Positions 56,158 to 64,000 of a stretch of 64,000 nucleotides of DNA are shown in pieces. Both the position numbers and the translations under genes were made by a program. The stretch covers positions 124,001-188,000 of the forward strand of contig VKHL01000034.1 in assembly GCA_015146655.1 (NCBI GenBank). The letters run 5' to 3'. Every line of letters begins with the position of its first letter. The stretch's first letter is position 1. This stretch comes from Ochromonas danica (lineage: Eukaryota > Sar > Chrysophyceae > Chromulinales > Chromulinaceae). The notes below the pieces were generated by a model, which saw nothing but the letters and a program-made list of their open reading frames with translations, ran no database searches and was not told the origin of the DNA.

Positions 56158-57971
56158 ATGATGATGACAATGTATTGGGTGAACACGCTTCTTTTCTTCT
56201 TGACTATCTGGGAGATGAACTTCCATTATCAAATACAAGCTGTTCCTTTTTCTTTCACTGATTCTCAAGATAGTCTATCCAATATACCTTCTTCCCTTCC
56301 AACAGGCCAGCCTACGAGCTCACCAACGGAAATGCCAACTGGTCAACCGACTAGTCAGCCAAGTGCCCCACCAAGTGGTCAGCCTACTGGTCAGCCTACT
56401 AGTCGACCAACCAGCTGGCCAAGTGCCCAGCCCACATCCTATCCTAGCAGCCAACCTAGCAGTCTTCCAACAACTCAACCCACAGCCAATCCCAGTGCAC
56501 AACCCACAGCCAATCCCAGTGCTCAACCAAGCAGCCAGCCTAGCACCCAGCCTAGTACTCAGCCCAGCAGTGAACCCAGTGCACAGCCTAGTGCTCAACC
56601 TAGTGCTCAACCTAGTAGTCAGCCTTCATCAGCGCCATCCCCAGCTCCTTCTCCTTCACCCACAGCTATGCCTACCCCTGTGGGTAGTTTAGGTGTTACC
56701 TGGTGGTGGATGGTGCAGTCTTCTGTCGTCTTGACCTCGTCACAGTCCTTGGCCGGCTATGGCAGTGAGAAGCTACAAGACGATGTTGTTGAAGCCTTTC
56801 AAACTGTCTTACAAACAACATCTTCTTCACCCATGCAAGCCACTCTGATTACCATGAATACAGCAGCATTGCCATATGGTAATGTCCCGCCACCTAATGG
56901 AGGAGGACCAGACAATGGTGGTGGAAATAATGGTAATGGTGGCGGTGGTAATGGAGGTGGTAATGGTGGCTCGCCTCCACCAAATGGTGGTCCTCCTTCG
57001 GGTGGATATCGACCTCAAAGTGGCTCTTATATCACCACCTTTACACTGTCCATCTGGTGTGATGATGATGCAGATCTTCACACTGTCTGGTCTGGAATGA
57101 CAACTCTTGCAGTCAATGCTACAGCTCTACTCAGGTAAGACAACCACTACAGTATAGACTCTACTACACAGACTAACCGACTTGTCTTCAACGAACTAGT
57201 CCTCTTCATAAAGAAGGACTAACAAGTGTAACGACCTCTTCTGTCAATCATTTAGTCCTCTCCACTACAACAACTGCACCACCAAATAGTTCAGATGATG
57301 GCTCTTCCTTTGATGCTGGTCTCATTGTCGGGGTCATAGTCGCGGTGATTGTTGGTGTTACCTTGTGTTATCTATTCTCCTATTCTTCAGCTGGTATTGC
57401 CTGTTATCTCTCCATCAGACAATGTTGGGATCATAGTGGAGGTTTCTTATTATCAGATGAAGAAGAAGGTATTGAGATTGATAAAACATCATCGACATTA
57501 CGACATTTGAATATTCACTATCGTGATCGTTATGATGATGTTCGTCATGAGACTATTGATGATGAATCTGATCATCAACGACAACAAAAGCAATTAGCAC
57601 GTGGACTACCTGTTCGAACTCAACCTTCCCCATCTGCTGCTACAGCCATCACGTCCACGTTTCGATGGAATAATAATAGTGGTCATGGTAGCAATGGTAA
57701 TACTAGTAGAAGTGGAACAAAAGGGAAGGGTTATCGTGGTTCCAATCCTATCCATCAGTTCGATGAAGATGATGAAGATGAGGAAGGATTTACGCATATT
57801 GATCTCCAGTCAACATCTGATGAGGCGGCGCCACAAGCAACTCGAAGTAGTATTACTCCGTCGTCGTCAGCAAGCAAAGGAAAGACTATGGCTTATACGA
57901 CATTCTTTGGTAGTTCAGGCTCTGCCATGAAGACTTATCGTGATGGAGATGTTGATGATGGAGTCATTTGA
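56158..57971 (+). CDS. PTSQPS-repeat type I membrane protein
   Basis: Two exons, 56158-57134 and 57200-57971, join in phase 2 to 582 residues. A signal peptide (YWVNTLLFFLTIWEMNF) is followed by about 120 residues of PTxxPSxQPTSQPS repeats. Such repeats are frequent in secreted and wall-linked proteins of stramenopiles and are probably glycosylated stalks. A folded domain of about 200 residues follows (VTWWWMVQSSVVLTSSQSLAGYG...YITTFTLSIWCDDDADL), interrupted by a Gly/Asn/Pro run. Next come one membrane helix (FDAGLIVGVIVAVIVGVTLCYLF) and an acidic and Ser-rich cytoplasmic tail of about 190 residues. The expected place is the plasma membrane, with the repeats outside. The globular part is not a family I can name. 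The start at 56158 is the first of several close Met codons. Confidence 0.85.
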
Positions 57972-58916
57972 TGCCCCTAGTTGTTGCTGCTGGTGTGGTC
58001 ATGGTTGTTGTGTTGTTGTTGTTGTTGGTATAGTTGTTGTTAGCTGTTCTACCTTGAGAAAGAGCCAATGAAAACACGCAGACTATTTTAGTTTAATTTT
58101 AGATAATAATAACCGTCATTTGTTAATTGGTATTCGATCACCAGCTCATTAGATGTGCAGCACCATGAGAGTCATGCAGGTGATAGTAAATTCGCCTTTC
58201 GGTCCGTAGCGAGTACTAGCGTTGGGGTACTGCATCCAGAGAGAACACCGGAGTGTTCTAGCTTGTGATGCCTCTAACAAATTGCTTGATGTGTACAATA
58301 CAGATTCAGGTTTGGCTTTCTTCGCCACCGACGATCGCAGACTTGAACACTTTCATTTCCTCACTAGACTTGTTGGGCATAGCCTCATCATCATGATGGC
58401 TACCGAACTGGATAATCCATCGTGCAATCTTGGCTGCTTTTAATACCAGTAATTGACAAAACTTCAAACGCGTTAGTTAGAACTTACTATAGTCTAGTTC
58501 GTTCCAATTTTAACCTGTTCCATTTTTATTTGCATGTTTTGTCAGTTGTTTATTTAACAATACTTTGATCCATTTTGGGGGGGTCCTATAGTGGTTCTGG
58601 TGGGCAACAGTAGAGGACTCTGGCGAAATGGAATTAAGTTTGAATGTTGGTTGGAGTTTTGTCAGCGCATACATAGTCTAGAGTCGGAGCAACAAGCGGA
58701 AATTAGTCTTCTTTTGCGTGGGACTCACTTGATGACTGCCTCACCTCGTACCCCACAGCGTCATCATGTCACGTCACCACCACATCAAAGCACTGCCTGA
58801 CAGCGGGCAGACACACAGTGGCAGTTGATTGACAAGATCATGCCATGTGATCACTCTGTCACTCATAAAAACAAATCAATCTTCTTCTTTTTGAACTAAA
58901 AACAACGAAAGCAACT
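57972..58916. other. Intergenic region without a supported gene
   Basis: These 945 bases hold GTTGTTGTT simple sequence at about 58000-58035 and a segment at about 58140-58450 that is richer in GC than its surroundings. No family could be recognised in that segment on either strand. The 3' part contains the leader of the gene at 58917. Confidence 0.5.
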
Positions 58917-59726
58917 ATGGATATTGAACAACAACAACGCCCTTCAGAGTGTGATAAGGATGGACTTATTGAAGGAGAATATGAGACCATTGAATATCTA
59001 TCTGATCTTTGGCTGGGAACAACTGAGAAGAAGAACATGCCCTTCTTACGACTCTTTCGTCTAGCCAGTGTCTTTGTCATTGTTATTCAATACATGGTAC
59101 TCGCTAGTGTAATCTACGAGAACATTAATGATCCCCCTTATCATAATTTAAACTTTCAAATTGTCGCAACACGTTTGTTCGTTGTCATCTACTTGGCTGG
59201 TAATGTGGCAGAATACTTCTCTAAAGATGTGCTGGGTTATTATGCTATGTCTAGAATTGTTTACCCAAAGCTTGAAGAGCTTCTAGGCGGCGGTGAAAAC
59301 GAAGCAACCTATTGTGCACAAATTGCTTACTTCCTCTTTGTTATTATCCAAGGATTTTACTATGCGTTTGGCTTTCCAGCTTTGATCTTTGGTCTGATTC
59401 GTATGATTAAGGATCGTTTTAATCTCCGTGACATATTTGTATTTATTGCCTTGAGTACTTATGAATATGTTTTATTAGTGCTTGCTTTAATTGCCTCTGT
59501 GTCTGTCATTCTCATCCAGTCGGATGCTGTTTCTATCTTGTTTAATTTTAGTGGTGTACTTGTGGTCATGGAACTTGATAATGTGGTATTTAAACTGTTT
59601 CATATTAAGGTGAAGAAGATGAAGGAGTTGAGACATTCTGAGTTTCAACTGACATCTGCTAAGCTGTCACTGGGTGGCCTCGTTGCTGTGGTAACCTTCC
59701 TCTATTCTTTTGTGTTCCGAACTTAA
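58917..59726 (+). CDS. Multi-pass membrane protein of unknown function
   Basis: This is a single-exon 269-residue protein. About six hydrophobic helices are visible: LASVFVIVIQYMVLASVIY, IVATRLFVVIYLAGNVAEYF, IAYFLFVIIQGFYYAFGFPALIF, IFVFIALSTYEYVLLVLALI, SVSVILIQSDAVSILFNF and LGGLVAVVTFLYSFVF. A VVMELDNVVFKLF segment before the last helix resembles the acidic E-x-D-N motif that I associate with membrane proteins of oomycetes and algae, but no function is known to me. The N-terminal 35 residues are acidic and soluble. The start is the first ATG of the frame and lies just downstream of an AAC/AAA-rich leader. Its last 60-70 bases have been duplicated just past the stop codon (about 59745-59810). 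Confidence 0.72.
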   Translation: MDIEQQQRPSECDKDGLIEGEYETIEYLSDLWLGTTEKKNMPFLRLFRLASVFVIVIQYMVLASVIYENINDPPYHNLNFQIVATRLFVVIYLAGNVAEYFSKDVLGYYAMSRIVYPKLEELLGGGENEATYCAQIAYFLFVIIQGFYYAFGFPALIFGLIRMIKDRFNLRDIFVFIALSTYEYVLLVLALIASVSVILIQSDAVSILFNFSGVLVVMELDNVVFKLFHIKVKKMKELRHSEFQLTSAKLSLGGLVAVVTFLYSFVFRT

Positions 59727-59812
59727 ACTAAACTGCCAATGGCCGGTCTCGTTACTGTGGTAACCTTTCTCAATTCTCTTGTGCTCTGAGCCTAAACTAC
59801 AATCAGCGGCTG
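59670..59812. repeat. Short tandem duplication of the gene end at 59726
   Basis: The sequence from about 59673 to 59735 (GGTGGCCTCGTTGCTGTGG and onward, through the stop region to TAAACTA) is repeated with changes at about 59742-59800. The period is about 69 bases. The second copy is downstream of the stop codon. Confidence 0.75.
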
Positions 59813-59968
59813 ACTACCTTCCTCAATTATATTATGTTATTAAGTCAGCCAGTCATACTTTTGTAATCAGTAATTAGTAATTATCATCATCATTGTGAAC
59901 TAACTCATTTTGATTGTCATTTATGTCAACTGCTCCATCCTTTGCCATCCAATCCAATCCAATTGAAA

Positions 59969-60724
59969 TTACATCGTCAAAGATCTGACAGGATGGTGAA
60001 ACAACTCTGTGCCTCGGAATAAAGCAATGCGCTTTACCACATAGGTGTATCTGCAGTGTTCAAACATCTGCCAATGGCAGGGGAGTTCGTGCCGTACAGC
60101 TCGATGTGCAGTATGACAAATCGTCTGTCGAAACCGTTCAAAATGCTCTACCAGTAACTTGCCGTTGAGCGTCAGCTCGAGAAACATGTCGAGAGTGTGG
60201 TTCAGATAGTAATCGACCGAAGCAGCCCGACGACGCCCAGGATTGGGTAGCGCACACTAAGGAGAGATGTATATTCCTTCTACATAGCTCAGGCATACGC
60301 CGATGAAGAGTCCAACTCCATCCTCCCACCTCTCTCTCTGATGAGGCATTATGGATGAATACTGCTCAAAAGTCTCCTGCCCCAAGTACTTCAGAGCATG
60401 CACTAGAAGTGCACCAAAATTCTCGTAACTCGCATCCAGCACAAAGCAAGGTCTCGGGCCAAACTTGTTTATGATTGTGTATTGGAGCAACAGGCTGGTG
60501 AGACAATTCTCGTCGGTCAGCCACAGTCCAAGTTGTCTCAGCTCTGCTACCACAGCTCCAGCTCCTACTGGCTCTGCCCCCCAGGCTGTGGAGAGCCAAT
60601 GGATTGTTTCACCTCCAATACTTGTGAAGCATCGCTTGAAAAGGGTGTTATACACTGTGGTGAAATGGGCCTCTGCTGTGAAATCCATCAACTTTGCCCT
60701 CTGCTGTGCTGCTTTATACAACAA
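59969..60724 (-). CDS. Unrecognised two-exon reading frame of unlike composition
   Basis: On the minus strand an open frame at 60299-60724 (142 codons; begins TTG, with the first ATG at 60688) can be joined in phase 0 to 59969-60256 (96 codons) by removing a 42-base GTATGC...TTAG intron. The intron is short for this window, where others are 58-230 bases. The predicted protein (segments IHWLSTAWGAEPVGAG, FVLDASYENFGALLVHAL, YYLNHTLDMFLELTLNGK) has no motif I recognise. Third-position GC is clearly higher than in the neighbours. Direct repeats of about 27 bases with two mismatches (ACTGCTCCATCCTTTGC core) lie on both sides, at 59929-59955 and 60994-61020. It may be a host gene with missing 5' exons, or inserted DNA. 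Confidence 0.42.
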
Positions 60725-61372
60725 GCTGTGATTGGCTGGCTATATACGGTTCACTTCCCCTGATATTGAATTTGCTCTCCCCCAGTGCTACTAGCGAGTA
60801 CATCTGATTATCATATAGTGTAGTGTCTGAGGAAAAGATATCATCATCACCATAACCATGCTCTAGTCAATTCAAGCCTTTTTCTATTCAAGCCTAGTGA
60901 AGAAAAGCAGATGCATCATGTCGGACATGTAATAAGAGTAGTTAGAATGGTTGTTACATCGTATTGCAATTATCGCCATCATGAAGGAATCCAGACTGCT
61001 CCATCCTTTGCAATCCGATCCACATGACAAGCTTCTTGCTTCTTGTCTCTATTGAGACCAACCGAACTCTACAACAAGGACGATAACAAGAATGATCGTG
61101 ATGATAGTGCAATGATCACGACAACATGGCAACCACACCTCCGCAAGACAAGCAGAAGAGAACAACACAACAAACAAAACAAAAATAAAGGTGATGATAC
61201 ACAAAATGTCAGAACCAGAATTCTACCAAAGCAATCCACTCCCCACACAATGATGATCGAGTTCATCAAACTTATCAGCTCCTCATCTGATCTCATCTCA
61301 TGTGATCTGATCCGATGCTATCTATCTATGACTTAGGATGTAGTTGTCAACACTTTTTCTGACTACTTGAAC
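60725..61372. other. Intergenic region without a supported gene
   Basis: This 648-base stretch contains the right copy of the direct repeat (60994-61020) and AC-rich sequence at about 61060-61210. No gene was recognised on either strand. Confidence 0.5.
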
Positions 61373-62079
61373 TCATCCGCTGCTAATACCAGTACTGCCT
61401 GTGACTGGTTGTTGGGTGATATCATGGCTATTATCCACAACACCATCCTTCACATTACTGCTATTCTTATTACTACTCTTACTAGCATTGCTGTTCTTGT
61501 GATCATTGGTGGTGGTGTCATTGACATGGAATTGTTCTTCCGCTTGTCGATACGCTTCTTCAAATGCTTGCCTATCCATATTCAACGTTGAACTGTCCAA
61601 ATAACAAACAAAATCGATCGCTGAGCGAAGGTTAATCAAACAATAACCTGCCTTGCTCATCAATCTCGCGGGGTTCATATAGCTTTGGATATACTCACAA
61701 TTGGAGAATAAGTAAGGAATGTGACAATGAAGAACAACCCATATCAGCAATGGCAAGAAGTCATCCGCCCCTGCTGGGGTATGTTGATGAGATCGCTTCT
61801 CCTCGTCCCCATCTTTCTCATGTTGATCATCATGATCTTGTTTGATACGAGCCAAGGAGAGGGAACGGAAGATGATTGTCACACATTTCACAATGCATTG
61901 TACTTTCTCTCCAGGAGATTTAAAGGCATTGATCTTTCGTAATTCATCTCCTGCTAGACTGAGCAGAGGCTCGTTTAGCAGATCAGCTTTGATTTCCAAC
62001 GCCTAACAGCAGATTAACAATGAGTAAGCATTATAAATTAGTAGAATCGCACACAGACACACAGACACACAGACACACA

Positions 62080-62115
<36 letters not shown>

Positions 62116-64000
62116 ATCGAATCTATTATCGCGCAAGGAAAGACACTTACTTCAGGTGTGAGGAATGACAACAGCTTCATTCTCTTCAAGAGCAAGTTGT
62201 CTTCTTCCTCACTTCGACATAATTCAAAAGCACGAGCACCTAATCGTGTCATAACATAGTTTTCTAATTGATCTCGTGCACTTTGTAATCGCTCTTCGCA
62301 TTCCCCTATTGCCAACCCAGACAAACAAACATCAACATATTATATACGCTATTAGATAGAAGAAGACAGAGGAAGAATGCAATTCATTCGTCACCTTGAA
62401 AGTTGGGATGACTAACAAACTTGCTTAGCATTTCATCGAAGAATTGTCGACAACGTTCATCCAGACGATGCAATCCATAGAAGATGTAATCCACCTAAAC
62501 CAAGTCAGCAAACGACAAATCAGTCCCAGAAGTGCTTTCTCTCAGTCTACTTCTTGCTTTTACCTTGCGATTCTTTGGCGGAGGCTCACAATCCCCCTTT
62601 GGTCCTAAGACAGAGAGCAGGAAACGTCGTGTTGCATCCACAAGATCCATGGAAGAGCCAAACTTCAACAGAAACTCTTCATAAGTCATTCCCTCCTATA
62701 AAACAACAATACAGTAGCAGCATATAGAAAAGTAATATGAGAAAAATAAGAGGCCAAGACATCGATGAGATTCTATATGACCTTGGTGATATCATGAGAA
62801 GGGGAAGGTGCAATCGTCGTGGAATTTCGTTGGGTATCACCATTAAGAGCAGCACTATCTCCGGCATCGGCGGTGAGGGGAGAGGTAGAGGCGATTGGAG
62901 TGGTGGGTGTCGTTGTAGTCGCATCACGGAAGAGGGGAGTCGCCGCAGAAGATCGAGCAGCTGTGGCTTCTTCGATAAGATCGGCTACACGACTCGTTAC
63001 CAAGGCCGCAGCAGATGTGCTAGTATTACCCTGCACTACTGGGAAAGAACGCAGTAGATCTCGTTCTGATCCCACTGTCAGAGGGTTGTAGATCTTTCTT
63101 CCTGGTCCAGCTCCCTCGTGTCCTGCTGCTCCTTCCCCGCCTCGTGCTTGTGATCCTCCGCCTACACCTCGAGAAGGAAGCAGAGAGACCAGATGGGCCT
63201 GGCCTTCATCCACGTCCATGGAAGGCAGTCGATTAGGAGGAGACGTAAGGACATCAGCAAGTAGGTCAAGATCTCGAATGGAAGATCGCAAAGTGGAGAG
63301 TCTGCTGGGAGTGTGACCGTCGTCCAAGTCCAAGTCATCAAAGAGCCCGCCTTCTTCATCATCTTCCTCCTCCTCGCTCTCATCATAATCACCACCTTCG
63401 TAGTCTCCCTCCGTCACAGTGACTAAGCCCATATCCGTTAGAGCAGAAGGTCGAACACGCAGGGAATTCCGAACATTTGCTCCAGTTCCTACACCATTAC
63501 TGCCACTACCTTCTGTGAAGTCATCCGAGGTCTTCGTGGAGAGCTCATAGGCTTCAATCACTCTCTGCTGACGCTCAATCTCACTTCTCAGTCTCATGAC
63601 TTCCTTGCGGAGGATGAGGTTCTCCTCGACTAGCTGCTCGTAGGAGACCATGGCTGCAGGAGGAGGTGGAGGCGTATTTGTGTGTGGACTACCCACACTG
63701 TTAGACGATAAGCTGCGGCCAAAGAGGGTGGAGGTCAAGGTCGGGGGAGTGTTGATGAAGTCTTGGTAATGGGTACGCGCTGCTTCGTTGTCCATCGACA
63801 GCTGCCTGGTGTTACCACTACTACTGCCACCTCCAACACCGCCCTGACCATTACTGCTGGGAGATGATAATGTCCAAGGCAGGCGGCGCTCATAGATGAA
63901 CTTGCCGGGATACCACAGATTGCTTCTACTACCCTTCCCCCCACCACCACCTCCTCCTACCGTTCCTGGAGACTGTATCCCATTGCTACCAGGTGAGGAG
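61373..64000 (-). CDS. VPS9-domain Rab5-type guanine nucleotide exchange factor (5' end cut)
   Basis: The exons on the minus strand are 62782 to the window edge (open frame continues past 64000), 62564-62695, 62395-62494, 62151-62305 and 61373-62002. They encode at least 745 residues. VPS9 domains load GTP on Rab5/Rab21-type GTPases on early endosomes. The last three exons carry the helical bundle and the VPS9 core: ELRKINAFKSPGEKVQCIVKCVTII, GADDFLPLLIWVVLHCHIPYLFSNCEYIQSY, then NPARLMSKAGYCLINLRSAIDFV. The catalytic Asp of the conserved GADDFLP and the following Tyr-containing helix are present. The first exon has a Gly-rich start, a WYPGKFIYERRLPW segment, a coiled coil (LVEENLILRKEVMRLRSEIERQQRVIEAYE) and an acidic stretch, then Ser/Thr-rich linker. 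The donor of that exon (GTCATA) is weak. The true start lies outside the window. Confidence 0.88.
62047..62115. repeat. (CA)n microsatellite in a VPS9-gene intron
   Basis: The run is made of CACAGA units followed by pure CA, and fills about half of the intron between 62003 and 62150. Confidence 0.9.

Noticed and set aside
58140-58450. GC-richer segment considered as a decayed mobile-element or gene fragment
   Set aside because: No motif could be placed on either strand, so it is left as unassigned.
1-64000. tRNA, rRNA and CRISPR arrays
   Set aside because: No cloverleaf with a convincing T-arm, no ribosomal RNA block and no spaced palindromic repeats were seen. The regular repeats found are coding or tandem.

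Overview
This window is nuclear DNA from a flagellated, plastid-bearing stramenopile (ochrophyte) alga. Introns are short with GT-AG borders and acceptors mostly ending in TAG, and coding sequence is AT-rich. Three proteins point to the group: a 4,627-residue axonemal dynein heavy chain (flagellum), a small protein with a signal peptide ending in an A|F site typical of secondary red plastids, and a surface protein with PTSQPS-type repeats common in stramenopiles. The species cannot be named from the sequence.

Layout. 1-4.5 kb: an imperfect foldback repeat, then a divergent pair of leucine-rich-repeat F-box-like genes. 4.9-8.1 kb (-): an 11-exon ankyrin gene in which almost every exon is one ankyrin repeat. 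9.6-13.1 kb: an Argonaute with an RGG-rich N-terminus and an intact DEDH slicer tetrad. 13.6-15.8 kb: a membrane-anchored GH37 trehalase. 16.8-18.9 kb: an N-myristoylation-type PP2C phosphatase. 19.7-21.5 kb: a divergent pair, the plastid membrane protein and a small membrane protein with a VPxxxxPG domain. 22.1 kb: a 178-base assembly gap. 22.6-36.8 kb: the dynein gene, which has one 10.45-kb exon. 37.2-39.4 kb: proteasome assembly chaperone 4 (PSMG4-like, -) and an aldo/keto reductase.

39.4-55.2 kb is a rearranged block. It holds two near-identical 5' copies of a coiled-coil gene family with different C-terminal modules (PH domain versus ankyrin plus transmembrane), the translesion polymerase REV1 (-), and a myotubularin gene with a PH-like/EF-hand N-terminus. 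REV1-derived fragments lie upstream of both coiled-coil genes. The 3' end of the myotubularin gene has been amplified into a 640-bp tandem array, followed by a mosaic of forward and inverted pieces of the ankyrin gene's 3' end.

56.2-64 kb: the PTSQPS surface protein, a multi-pass membrane protein, an unrecognised two-exon reading frame with unlike base composition lying between short direct repeats, and a VPS9-domain Rab5-type GEF (-) cut by the window edge. The VPS9 GEF and myotubularin would both act on endosomal Rab5/PI3P. Most other neighbours look functionally unrelated, as is usual for a eukaryotic chromosome.

Most interesting: the modular coiled-coil/ankyrin/PH family with captured REV1 flanks, the 640-bp array, three foldback or hairpin structures (the sharpest between REV1 and the myotubularin gene), and the Argonaute.
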